Shown here piece after piece: positions 32,716 to 44,390 of a DNA stretch of 64,000 nucleotides. How positions within the stretch are numbered: position 1 is the stretch's first letter; every line of letters starts with the position of its first letter. Made by a program: the position numbers and the translations under genes. The DNA is from Bilabrum cf. latius (lineage: Eukaryota > Bigyra: Bicosoecida > Bigyra > Bicosoecida): contig OZ237740.1 in assembly GCA_965178125.1 (NCBI GenBank), forward strand, positions 1,178,001 through 1,242,000, in the 5' to 3' direction. The notes under the pieces were generated by a model that was not told the DNA's origin, ran no database searches, and saw only the letters and a list, made by a program, of their open reading frames with translations.

Positions 32716-33162
32716 CTGCGGGCGCAACGTCATAAGGAACAAAGACTCTGGGGCGTTGGGACCGCCGTGGTGCACCGCTACGGCAGAGGGGCAGAAGACT
32801 GTGGCCATGGCTGTACGGCCTCAGTGCTAGGCCTCCTTGCTAAGTAATATCACACGTAGAATCCTCGTGCCTCGGTATCAGAGCTGCAGGGCGGCACCTT
32901 GCTTGTACTGCGCGCCACCGTCAGGCACCCCGAGAACGGGAGCCACAATGCTTGGCGGCACGGCATCCTGGCATTAGACAAGCACATGCTGGCATCAAAC
33001 CGAGCAAATTCAAATTTAAATCCATTGAATAAAAACAATACATGAGTTTGACAGGAGGATCAGGCTAGCAGAATCGCAAGACGACGCAGTTGCTGTTGAC
33101 CCAGATCCAACAACTCGGCACCCTGGAACATACCAGAGCCAGCCGACACCAGTAAGTCTTAC

Positions 33163-33384
33163 CCTGGCACTCTGAAAGAAGGCAGAGCATCTGCGTCTGC
33201 TCGATGCTGCCGGCAACCAGCTTTTCTTCGATCCATTTGGCCTTGTTCTGCAGAAGATCGATACGACACGCACGCAGTCCATCAAATGCTCGAGCACTCG
33301 GGATGCATAGGACTGTTGCAAGCTAGACGATCTTACATCTACTTGTATAAACTCTTCAAGCTGATCGACAGACAAAGAGTCCAT
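33163..33384 (-). CDS. Possible small gene or 5' exons of the macroglobulin-like gene
   Basis: ATG at 33384 opens MDSLSVDQLEEFIQVD, then GTAAGA donor at 33336. After acceptor TTCTGCAG (exon from 33247) comes NKAKWIEEKLVAGSIEQTQM, then a GTAAGA donor after 33163. The two short exons are helical and well formed with consensus splice sites. I could not settle the third exon: one phase gives a short end within 33000-32870. It may be a gene of about 70 residues or the start of the large gene downstream on the same strand. No family recognised. Confidence 0.35.
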
Positions 33385-33939
33385 CTTGGCGGGCAGTCTG
33401 GGAGTGCAACATGTCGGCGATCCCGCCGCGCGACTGGGCATCCAAACAACACTGTATAATATTTTCCAAAACGGATTTTCTGCAGTCCTTCTTTTCGAAG
33501 TAAAACCGACACAAAAGGCCTAGTGCATGTTCCTAGTTAATGATCTGCATGTATTGACCTTGAGTTTTCGCTTCAGCATGCATGGCCTGCTTTGTAAGAC
33601 ATCAGTACGGCGTTCCTGAGGAACGCAAGGGCCCCTTGCGGCAAGGCCTGCAATCACGGTGCTGCTGTGCCTGCATGTCAAATGTCTTGCTGGACAGGGT
33701 AGGCGGACCCACAGGTAGCGCACAGCAAACTCACGCTGTATCAAGGCTTTGTGATATAGACAACAGTGCAGATTTCCCCCTCGCCTCGGGCTCCCGCGAC
33801 AACCTTGCGACCGCATTTTGCGACCACTTGCGCAGCATGCCTGCAGTGCACGATGGCGCGCTGCATCCAGCAAGCATTTGTAGTACATTTGCTCACATCT
33901 ACAACACGCGGCTTCAGCGCTCAATTTGATAGTGCATAC
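33385..33939. other. Probable bidirectional promoter region
   Basis: 555 bp between divergent starts, the minus-strand exon at 33384 and Rab28 at 33940. Short frames here show no motif. Confidence 0.4.
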
Positions 33940-34760
33940 ATGGCAGCAGTTCCATCCGATACACCTGCGCGTGCCGACGAAGAGTCTTCGGACGATGACG
34001 ATTACCAGCAGTTTAAAGGTAGGTTTGCGGCTCCAGATATTGCGGACCATGCAGTGGTGGTAGCACAAAATGCCGGGATAATTGGGGTGTTCTCTCTATT
34101 TCTATTGTATATTCCGCCGCAGTGGTAATTATTGGGGACGGGTCGGTCGGAAAGACGAGCGTCGCTCACAGGTTTGCTTCCGATTCTTTCGAGTGGACGT
34201 ACAGGTAGACGGTTGGAGCAGATTTCTACCTGAAGCAGTTGTCTCTTCCGAACGACACTCAGGTTGCAATGCAACTTTGGGATATTGGCGGGCAGTCGCT
34301 CGGCTCAGCAATGATGAAGGCCTACTTGACTGGGGCAGACTGCTTGGTGTTTGTGTATGACATTACTAACAACGAAAGCTTCAGCAACTTGGAGGACTGG
34401 CTGGAGGTTGCAAAGTCTTCCTTTAAGGACCAGGGAGTAGACCTGCCGCTGTGCGTGCTCATGGGTAACAAAACGGACCTGTCCCATGTCCGCACGGTGA
34501 AGATGGCTAAGCACGAGGAATTCGCCAAAACAAACGCCATGGGGCAGTTTTTGGTGTCTGCCAAGACCGGAGACCAGGTCCAGACAGCCTTTTTCCGGAT
34601 CGCCGCGGATCTGGCCAAGGTACCCCTCACGAGGCCAGACGTGCAAGTGCACAGCAAGGTCGTCAGGGCAGAGATAGTGAATCACCAAAAGGACGACCCT
34701 TCAGTTGCTGCACCCGTTCCTCCGAAAGAGGACAAGGGAGGTGTTTGCGTCGTTTCTTAA
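33940..34760 (+). CDS. RAB28: Rab28 small GTPase
   Basis: Atypical Rab linked to cilia and intraflagellar transport in organisms that have them. Exons 33940-34018 and 34123-34760 (104-bp intron, GTAGGT donor) give 238 residues, stop TAA. The acidic N-terminus ADEESSDDDDYQQFK is followed by P-loop GDGSVGKTS, switch I with YR-(UAG)-TVGADFYL, WDIGGQSLG (Rab28 has GGQ rather than the usual AGQ), YDITNNESFSNLEDW, GNKTDLSH and VSAKTGDQV. The C-terminus CVVS is a CaaX prenylation box, as in Rab28. Its length is close to known members (about 220). The single TAG at 34206 is exactly at the conserved Gln of KQTIG. Presence of Rab28 hints at a flagellated life stage, which is an inference. Confidence 0.95.
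34206..34208 (+). other. In-frame UAG at the conserved Rab switch I glutamine
   Basis: Frame reads FEWTYR-(UAG)-TVGADFYL. Human RAB28 has FGKQYKQTIGLDFFL, and Rab proteins widely keep Gln-Thr-Ile/Val-Gly here. This is the clearest single site for UAG meaning Gln. Confidence 0.92.
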
Positions 34761-34980
34761 GAATCATGCCTCTTGTAGGCGATTCTAGATGTAATTTATT
34801 TTCTTCATTTTCATTTTCGGATATGGTTACAACCGGTGGCCCAACGCCTCCGGACCAGACCGAAAACGGGTATCTTCATAACAAAATCAAGAGCCAGCCA
34901 GTGATTCTCACTGGCTTCTTGGTTTGGCAAAACTCTGGTGGTATACCATGCAGAGAATCGATGACGTTTAGACAAGATCT

Positions 34981-37900
34981 GTGCCCGGCCAGTGGTTGCG
35001 AACAGCAAGTCTGGCCGCTTTGACTGCCGTTGTTTGGCTTTCTAGAAGATCTGGTGCAGTGATAACCTATGTGCCCTATCCAAAAGAGCCTGTTGATTAC
35101 AGTTCTCCTATTCGACCCGATTTACCTTCCTACGAACGCTGTAAAGCGACGCACCGGTGCAATCGTGCAGAGCAGGCCTATAACTTGTCTCAGGCCAGCT
35201 TTCAGTTCCAGAAGCAGATATACGCGGATGGATTCCGTGAAGTTGCGGATTCGTTCTATGATTTTGAGGATTGGAGGGCGGGGTCTGCCCCCTGGGGGCT
35301 AGACTAGGCGTATTTGCTTGGGCACGCCAATGCAACGAAGGGAGCGCATTTCAATCCATTCGATTTTGAGTCAGTAGGAGGTCGGCTGTACTTGAATCAC
35401 AGTGCAAGAATCACGTGGGACACCGATACGGCGACTGCACGCATAGTGCACGATGGTCTGCCTGAGCTTGGCTACACGTAGCCCGACAACTCATCGGGCA
35501 ATGCGACGGCACCACCGCCCTCGCTAGCACTAGGCCTTGATGCGATGCTGTACAATCCAGAGCCTGCATCCAGCGTGTTCATCGCTGGTGACATCGTGTC
35601 GACCCGCCATGGCGCCCAGGTTGCCCTCTTCTCATTCGAGAGCATCTTCGTCGGACCAGGGGTGCTCATGAACGTGACTGGCAGCCGACCGCTTGTTGTA
35701 CTCAGCAGATCGTCGGCAATTTGGGACTCGCCAATCGAAATTGAAGCTGCCACAGCTGGGGTGAGACACATTTCATCGCAGCAGCGCATCATAATGTGCA
35801 TCTCATTTAGCGTGTTCTCGTTGCAGTGAAGAAGCTGCCGCTCACCTCTCACCTCTTATTTGCACACCTCTCAATTTGACGATGCATGCACGCTCACTCA
35901 CAGCAATTCTTCCATCGCATCGCAGGGATTTCCTGGCGCCTCGAACTTGTCGCGCGCGGACGGGCTGGGCGTGGACGAGCAAGGCCCCGGCAGCGCCTCG
36001 AGGAGGGTCTACTCGTACCAGCTGGACCTGCAGGCCACCAACGTGGACGAGGTGCAGCAGGCAGAGACGTTCGTGGATGCCGGGCAGACGCTCCGGGGGT
36101 CGTTCGTGCTGTCTTTCCGAGGCAGGAGGTCGCATCCTATCCGGGTGGGTGCAGAGCCGGGCGAAGTGAGGCGGAGGCTGGAGTCGGCCTGGGCCGAGGC
36201 AGGCAGCCTGCGGGTCACGAGGGGCCAGCGGACGCAGAGGGGCGGGCACGTGTACAATGTGACATTTGCCACCGCCGTGGGTGCGCAGCCGCTGATGGAG
36301 ATAGAATCCGCTGGGCTGTCCGGGCGAGGTGCGGGAGCAGCGACGCGCAGGCTGCGGGCGGGTTCAGAGCTCGGGGGCGCCTTTCAGCTCGCATGGAAGG
36401 GGACCAACACGACCCTCGTGCCCGTGACAACAACGGCAGATGAGCTGCGGGAGGAGTTGGAGCGCTCATGGGGCCCAGTGGGCCTGGACCACGCCCTGGT
36501 CCGGCGCACCAACCCGAGGGCAAGGAGGACGATGGCGTGCGTGGACGGGTCCTGCGGCGTGGGGGGACCAGGCTCAGCATGGGGCCACACATACACCATC
36601 CACATGACCACTGCGTCCAACAACCGGCAGGTTGTGTTCCCCACGGACCCGCGGGCGAGAGACGCCCTCCCAGCCGAGCCCGTGCTCCTGCGCACCGCAG
36701 GGCTCACCGGCGAGGGCGCGAACGGGACGCTGTCGGCTCTGGAGCTGACTCATCGGGCGCTGGCGGCAGGGGTGCAGCGGGGGCTGCTGGTGCCATCGCT
36801 GCCTGCCAGCGTGAGCTACGGCGGTGCGGGGGCAAGTCACGGCGGGGTCGGGGGGCTTGGGCACGCCAGGCACGGCCCTGTCGGCCCTGTTGGCTTCTCA
36901 GAAGCCTCGTTCGATCTGCTCGGAGGATCTGGCGGCGCGCTCGGAGGAGCCACGGTGGAAGAAACGGTGTCCCGCCTGTCTCCGGACGTGTTTGGCGACG
37001 GCCTGGGAGGGGAGAACACCACCGGGGTCGGCGGTGCGGGAGGCGGCGCGGTCGAGTTGGTGGCAGTGAACGACTTGGTGATCGGGCCCTCGGGTGGCAT
37101 CGCTGTGAACGCGGAGGACGGCACGGAGGGGTGGCGCGGGGGCGGCGGAGGGGCAGGTGGATCGATCGTGCTGGCGGCCGGCGGCGCCGTGGCGTTGCAT
37201 GCCCCCCTCATGGCATTGGGGGGCGCGGGGGGCGCTGGTGTCGGGCGCGGGTCCCGGGGTGGCGGTGGGGGCTCGGGCGGGCGCGTCGCGATTTTCGCGC
37301 AGAGCGTGAGCGTGCTAGAAGACGGTCAGGTGTTTGTAGAAGGAGGACCCGGCGGGCCGGATGGCCGGGGCGCATCGGGGCTGGACTCGCTGGATGGGTA
37401 GGACCTAGCCGGGGACTATGCTTACCCGTACGGTGAAGGTGCGCCCGCACCCCCAGCCCGTGTCGAGGGCGTGAACATTGACGGGGGCAGGGGCTCGTCG
37501 GCCGTGTACACTGCTGGTGGCTGCCAGTTTGGGGTGGATCCATTCGTGGGCGGAGCCGAAGGGACGCAGAGGAGTCTGCGCGTCGACACTCGCCCCCTTG
37601 TGAGGACCGAGGCGGGCGACGCCATCGTGCCTGCCCCCTTTGCCCAGAACGGGCCCGCCGTGCAGCTCCCTGCCAACGGGACAGGCATCCAATGGATCAG
37701 GAGGGGTGCCAACCAGACCGTGCCGGACGACGCGCCTCAGGCACTCAGGGACGCCGTGGATGCTCACGAGCTCGCCGTGGCGAACGGAGACCCGAGCGCG
37801 GCTGCTGCAGCTGCGGCTGCCGCGCAGGAGGCCTTCATGGAGTACGGTGGGTCGGGCTTCTACGGGGCCGATTGGGGTGCAGACGCTCTGGGCCCATCGA

Positions 37901-40900
37901 GCGCCTCGTTCGGGCTCAACGCGACCGGGGCGGCGCTGCCGTACCACTCCTCTTTTGTCCCGGCGGGGGCCCGGCCGGAGCGGGTGACCGTGTATGCTCG
38001 CATGGGCGGGTATGACCTAAGCGGGGCTGCCTCCGGCGCAGGCCCCCACGTGGCGCTCCATGAGCACGACTTCGCGAGCGCTGCCTATGAGGAGCACGTG
38101 CTGCGGTCGGTGAGCCGGGAGTCCATGGGCCAAGGTGGCCCACCGGCGCTCTCGCAGAGCCTGCTGGCTTCAGAGGGGAGCTTCCCCGGTGGATCCGGCG
38201 GGGCAGGCCCAGGCGGGGCCGCCGGGCCGTACGGGATCGGCATGCCGCGGGATGGCGGAGTGGGCGGGGGCTTCGGGGGGGACGGCGTGGTCATGGTGGG
38301 CGCGGGCGTCGTGAGGGGCGTTTGGAAGCACGGCAGCAACTACCGCCACTCGCCCGGCGCGGCCATGCACCCCCGCGCAGAGGAAGCAGAGGCCGGCAGG
38401 GGGAGCCCGGCTGAGTACGACCGGTGGTACAAGCTAGACGTGTTTCTCAACTGGGAGAACCAGACGTATTCGATGCGGCTCGACGACGTCGCGGTGGTGC
38501 GGGCCTAGCCCTTCAACGGGAGCTCGCTGCGGAGGATCGGGCTGTACGTCAGCGGGCCAGGGGTGGCCTACTTTGACGAGGTGTACGCCGGTCCGGACGA
38601 CACGATGGGCTTCGCGTGCCCCGAGTCGGCGCCGAAGCCTGGCCTGGTTCAGGACCTAGCTCTCGCCGGGTCTGCCGCGGAGAACACGAGGGCAGACCTG
38701 CTCGCCACGCTGTCGCCGGCCGTGCGGGCTCAGGCCACGGACGACCTGGCCATGCGATCCCGAGTGCAGGATACCGTGCCGGGGCTGGACGTGCACACGG
38801 CCAGCGCAAGCCAGGAGCTTGCCATGGAGCAGAAGCTGATCGACCGATCGATTGCTGATGGGGATGTCACCCCTGGCGGCACGCTGCACATGGATAGGCC
38901 TGTGCAGAGTGGCTGGACGGCCGAGGACGTGGGCCCCGAGACCACGCTCCATCCCATGGTGCGTCACGATAACCACCTGTCACAGAGGGAGAGGTACCAG
39001 CACGAGTCGCAGGGCGGGCTGGTGTTCTTCGACGGGGAGGGCCACCGGGATTTCCACTCCGACATCAAGACCAAGACCGCTTCGGGCGACCACAACGTAA
39101 GCCACGGGTAGGTGCACTACGGGGCGATGCTTCACGTTCCGGGTGACGCTCCACCTGATGTGCTGGTGGATGCGGCATCCTCATCGGCAACGCGCGGGCT
39201 TCAGGTGCTGCCTGCTGAGCGCATCTCGTTCCTGTTTGACCAGCCCGAGTTCGACGCGCCCGCGGCACAGGACGAAGACGACGGGGAGGGCGGGGCCTGG
39301 GCGGCCCACGTCGCAGCTGCCTTGCCGGGCTACGAGAACCCTCGCGGCGGCTTTAGAGCGGCGCCGTGGCCGCAGCGGCTGGACCCCTCTGCGCAGGGTG
39401 GGCGGGCGTACGGCTCAGCGGGAGACTTTTCGACGAGGGGCGGCTTCGAGAGGGACCTCGTGTCTGGGAGTGCCGACACGGACGATCTGTCGGCGAGAGA
39501 GCGCGCGCGCATGCGCCCGAGCTACGGAGGCAGCAGCGGGCGAACGTACTGGTTCGGTGAGCACGACTCGCGGCCGACGCAGGGCACGGGGCGCCCCACC
39601 CCTGCGGGCGCGACGGGCATCCCGCAGTACGGCTTCATCCGAAGAGGGGGCGTGTTCGCGTGCAGTACGAATGACTTCGTGTCATGGCGATTCGAGGGCA
39701 TGATGTACTCGTTTGACAACATCACCGGCCCTGCGAACGTCGAAGCCTCCTACTACGCCAACCAGGGCCCTGACGGGGACCTGCCGGGCGACGGCGTCGG
39801 GCCTGGGGCACCTGCGCTCCCGCCACAGCCTCTTTACCGGTCAGAGCGGCCCAAGGTGCTGTACAACAACCTCACGCGCCGCTTCGTGATGTGGCAGCAC
39901 GTGGACGATACTCCCAACCGGACTGTGCGCGCGGCCGGGATTGCCACTTCGAGATGGCCCGGCGGGCCGTACACGTGGAACCGTACCTTCTTGCCCGACC
40001 TGAACGAGACCACGGACCTGACGGTTTTCCAGGATGCGGACACTGGAGCGGCCTTCCTGGCTCGCACGTATTACGAGACAACAGACTACTACCTTCCCGC
40101 GCCCGTGATGCAGCCGGTGTGGGAGTCGGTCAAGAACCCCGATGGCAGCACCAACTTCGCGCTCAACTACCACCGCGCCAACTACGAGCGGGGCTACGAT
40201 GACCCGGACGACATCTACCGGCAGAGGTGGAGACTGGAAGACCTCGACTGGAGGGTGGTTGCGGGCGACTGGGTGGAGACATACGACAATGCTCGCAATC
40301 TCTTCCGCCTGGAGAACCAGCAGACGGGCGTGGTGCGAGAGTACGCACCAAACGACCGCGAGCTGCTGCTGGACGACACGCTGGATCCGAACGAAGCTAG
40401 GTAGATCCAGGGGCAGGGCCGCCCCCCGGTGGTATCCCGGTACCTGAACCACTCGGACCCCTCGAACTCGGCGTGGTCGCCCTCGAGCGTCCCCGCGGTT
40501 CTGGCGCAGCCCTGGCAGCAGAACTACGAGGACTTCAACATCGCAGACAACCCGACGCACGCCACAGTGGCCGACCTGCTGATCGCCCCCGAGGTCGTCG
40601 TCGAGTCGCGGCGCGCCAAGTTCCTAGCTATCTCTCAGCTTGACGAGAACTACACGGACACGACGGGCGTCTTGCGTGTGATCGAGGGCGAGATGGAGCG
40701 GCAGACGGACCTCATCGCAGTCATGGGGCAGTACGGGCGCTTCGGGTGGGAGAGCGGGCAGAGCATCCGCACCACCTTCGGGTACGACGTGGAGGGCCGG
40801 GAACAGCCGTTCGGCTTTGTCGAAGAGGTCGACTGGTTCGACAGGCACTGGCAGTATACACCGTCCCTCGGCCCGGGCTCGAGGGCGCTGGACTTTAGGA

Positions 40901-41277
40901 ACTTCCGGGACCGGCAAACTTCCAACGAATGCCCGAGGAAGCACTACGTGGCCAAGCAGGAGCACGCCAGGTGCCAGCGAGTGCTTCGCTTCAACACAAC
41001 GGCCGAGGACTCGCCCGCGCAAACCAACTTTGAGTTCGAGCAGATCAGCTACGCGAGGGCCACGGACACCTCCGAGTACGAAGAGTGCCTGGCGAACCAC
41101 AGGCAGCTGCTGCTGGAGTATCAAGAGTGCCTGCGCGCCATGGAACCGGATCTGGACGATATCTCCGAGTGGAGCGTTGGGTACAGGGAGTGCGTGGGAG
41201 GAGGCGGGCAGTGCGGCCCTCCACCGCTTGGGGCAATGCCGAACAGCACGTACGGCTTCCCAGCTTTTGTGCCATGA
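34981..41277 (+). CDS. Large secreted protein with GH43-like beta-propeller
   Basis: Exons 34981-35760 and 35926-41277 (165-bp GTGAG intron) give 2,043 residues ending in TGA, with TAG at 35305, 35479, 37399, 38506, 39109 and 40402. The N-terminus MPGQWLRTASLAALTAVVWL looks like a signal peptide. N-glycosylation sequons are frequent (NLS, NHS, NVT). A Gly-rich region (about 36800-37300) resembles surface-protein glycine repeats. Then a lectin-like piece, RWYKLDVFLNWENQTYSMRL, with DEVYAGPDDTMGFACP. The GH43-like part (39100-40300) shows HYGAMLHVPG, YWFGEHDS, CSTNDFVSWRFEGMM, ERPKVLYNNLTRRFVMW and FLARTYYETTDYYLP, as in exo-beta-1,3-galactanase-type enzymes. Catalysis is not certain. A Cys-containing tail with ATDTSEYEEC-type repeats follows. 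Likely extracellular or wall-associated. Confidence 0.82.
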
Positions 41278-41404
41278 TCGAGGCCAACACTTTTACTTAC
41301 GACAGTTCCGAAGTCCCGGAATGATGAATCGCCTGCTGATCGGATTGGTTCTCGCTCTCGAGCACCGTATCTGGAGCCACACATTGAAATTCTGTTGCAA
41401 GATC

Positions 41405-41801
41405 ATGTCTCAGAGAAACCAAGGAAGGGTACCGCTAAATCCCACATTAGTGTGGCTGGCCATGAAGCAACACGGCTTGCCAACTGATCCTGAGACACTT
41501 GAGGCGGTGAGACGCCGAATCAGTCGCGCGCTTGTCGTGTTGCTGCAACTAGCAATGGTCACTATTGCCTTGCCAGTAAATTCATTTCTATTTATTATTG
41601 CAGTATAAAGACGAGTTATGTGCAGTACTAGAGAGCGAAGGAGTGGATCCAGCCGTAGTTGATCTGTCTGGGGTATCGGCGGCTGGGCTGAGCTAGAGTG
41701 CCCCGTCCGTTGGTCCGATAGAAGCTGCGGACGGTCTCAGTGGTAGCGATTCTGCTGTCGAAATTCAGGCGTAGAACAAAGGACAGATCGATCCAGCGGC
41801 A
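41405..41801 (+). other. Possible N-terminal exons of PPWD1
   Basis: The PPWD1 frame stays open upstream to about 41604, with TAG at 41694 and 41772 and coding-like text (YKDELCAVLESEGVDPAVVD). It follows a TTATTGCAG acceptor. An ATG at 41405 begins MSQRNQGRVPLNPTLVWLAM in another frame, which could be the joined first exon; the donor is not clear (GTGTTG near 41536 or GTAAAT near 41576). It could instead be a separate short gene. The stretch 41278-41404 shows nothing. Confidence 0.4.
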
Positions 41802-44216
41802 ATGGCTAGGTTGCAGACTGCCGCGGCATCCGCTACCTCAACTGATGCCACCGCGGATAGCCACGAAGCGGAGCAAAAGTCTGAGCGAGGCCTCCCCACA
41901 ATGACTGTGCAAGCATTGAGTGCGTTGCCGTCCCAGTCGCAGTATGAACGGTCGCTCATGCACCGCGACATGATCACGCATGTGGTGTCGAGCCGAACGA
42001 CAGATTTTCTCGTGTCTGCGAGCGCAGACGGAATCATCAAGTTCTGGAAGATCACCCCGACCAAACTCGAGTTTGTAAAGCTTTTTAGAGCTCACGTGGG
42101 AGCAGTGACAGCAGCAGCATTGTCGCCGGATGGCCAGTACATGTGCACCTGTGGCGCCGACTGCGCCTTGAAAGTGTACGACGTGCGGGCCTTCGAGATG
42201 GTTGCCATGGTGGGAATCGGCGTCCAGGCCCTTGATGCTGCATGGCTCGGCAATCCACAGGCTGGTGGTGTGGGCGCCAGGATAGCGGTGGCTGCAGCAG
42301 GCACCAAGGACGTCCTTGTCTTTGAGCCGATCGCGGCAGTGTCCCGCACGAGAGAACAGAGCGCGGGCTCGGGCCTGGGATCCAGTGGACAGGGGGGAGT
42401 AGGACGCGCGGCTGGTATGGGACCTGGTCAAGCTGCGATGGACGATGGAGAGGACGGAGTGCTCGTGCTTGGGAGGGCAGGGAGATCCGCACCCACATCC
42501 TCACAGGCATCTGCGTCTTCATCAGCATCGTCTTCGTCGTCGTCAGCTGCGGCTGAGAGCGGCGCAAAGCCAGGGTAGTCGGGCGCTTTACAGCCTTCGG
42601 GTCGGTTTCAGGGGCACCGCATGCCTGTGTGCTGCATCGCGTACTGCCCAGTGACCAAGCTGGCCGTATCTGCCGATGCCAAGGGCCTCGTGGAAGTGTG
42701 GGATGGTGCCTCGCTCGGGAGACCAACCGCAGAGCAAGTGATGTGGTCCCGCAAACTCGAGACAGACCTCTTTATGCTAGCCAAGGGCAAGCGCATACCA
42801 TGCCGCGCAAGCTTCTCTCCGGATGGGAGTCGGTTCGCCATCCTTGACACCGAGAATCGGACCGAGGTGTTTGACGCGTCCACTGGCAAGGTTCTCTTGT
42901 CGGCAGACGACAGCGCGAGGGCGGTTGCGCTGCAGCACAGCAAGCTGGGCGACGGGGTGCCCGCTGCAGAAGTTGGAATCCCGCCCATCGCGCCCCGCGA
43001 CTCTTTGCAGATCGGTCGGGCCTCCGCGGCTGACAGGCAGCTGCGGCAGGGTCTTGAAGAGCTCCTGCAGCCCAGCCCCGGGGCATCGAAGAACCTGCCA
43101 TCATCGGCATTCCGCGTGCAGCGGCCCTCTGTGTGCTTCGACCGCGACTCTCGCGTCCTCCTCACGTCTGCCATGGACGGGATCCGCATGCGAGAGCTGG
43201 ACGGAGGCAGGGTGGTCCGCATCGCTGGCAGCCAGGAGACAGCCGAGAGGCTGACCGGGTTCGCGCTGTACCAGGGCGCGCCCGAGCTGGACGCGCTGCA
43301 CACCGGCTCTCTGCGCGCCATGAAGATGGCGGCGGACTAGAAAAGCAACTAGGCCGCCGGGGGTGCGTCTGGTGGCAGCGGCGGTTCCGGCACGGCTACG
43401 GCAGGTGGTGCAATCGTACCTGCCCTGTACTGCGTGGCGCACCGCCGTGCCAGGTTCTACAGCCTCACGAGGCGCTCACCGGAGGACGTTGCCGCTGCTC
43501 TAGGCTCTTCTGCCGGAAGCCACGGCCTGCACGGCCGGGACATAATGAATGAGCCGCCCTCTGAGGCGGAGCTTGCAGTGGCGAGGGCAGCGATGGGCAG
43601 CGGGGGCGAGGACGGTGAGCAAGGGGCGGCCGGCGACGGGGCGGCTGGCGCTGCGGGCGGCGATTCCGGACTAGAAGGCTTGCTGTCCGGTAGCGGGACG
43701 ATCGGGAGCGCGTCGAGCCATCCGGGTGTGGGCGGTTCCGGCCGTGTCACCATCGTGCTGCACACCTCAATGGGGGATCTCTCGCTTCGACTAGAGGGCG
43801 CGCTGGTGCCCAAGACGGTGCAGAACTTCGTTGGGCTCGTCAGGCGCAAGTACTATGACGGGCTGACGTTCCACAGGGTGATTCGTAACTTTATGGTGCA
43901 AGGAGGAGACCCCAAGGGAGACGGGACTGGAGGGGAGAGCCTGTGGGGGGGCACCTTTGACGACGAAATCGTGAGTTCGCTGAGGCACGACTCCAAGGGT
44001 GTGCTCTCCATGGCCAATGCAGGCCCCGGGACGAATGGTTCGCAGTTCTTCATGACGCTGAAGGCAACCCCGTGGCTCGATGGCAAGCATTCGGTCTTTG
44101 GCAAGGTGGTCGGGGGCTTGGACGTCCTGGATGCTATGGGAACAGTGCGAACCGAGGGAGACAAACCAGTTGAGCCGATCACTATCCTATCGGCGGAGGT
44201 ACAAAACGATGAGTGA
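41802..44216 (+). CDS. PPWD1: PPWD1 WD-repeat cyclophilin
   Basis: Spliceosome-associated peptidyl-prolyl isomerase. Single frame of 804 residues from ATG 41802 (the start may lie further upstream) to TGA 44216, with TAG at 42576, 43338 and 43350. WD part: LPSQSQYERSLMHRDMITHV matches the PPWD1 opening [20 protein letters not shown], then SASADGIIKFW, GADCALKVYDV and SFSPDGSRFAIL. The C-terminal cyclophilin domain (about 43750-44210) has HTSMGDLSLRL, YYDGLTFHRVIRNFMVQGGD, GGESLWGGTFDDE, MANAGPGTNGSQFFMTL and PWLDGKHSVFGKV. The catalytic Arg (FHRVI), the Gln of MVQGGD and FF of SQFFM are present, so it should be active. Ala/Ser/Gly-rich inserts (42360-42570, 43590-43740) make it longer than the human protein (646). 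Confidence 0.95.
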
Positions 44217-44390
44217 TTGCAAGCAGCAAGTGAGCAAGAGAATCTTTGCCTCGCGGGTGACCACGTTTTGATATTCTTCTTCATTATTTGCCGGTTCTAA
44301 CCAAAGCTTGCTAAATCTGCCTTGGATTGGCGCCCACTAAGTGCTCAAGGTTTAGCTGTGCAGTGATAGCGTTCTAATCAATTTCACAGA

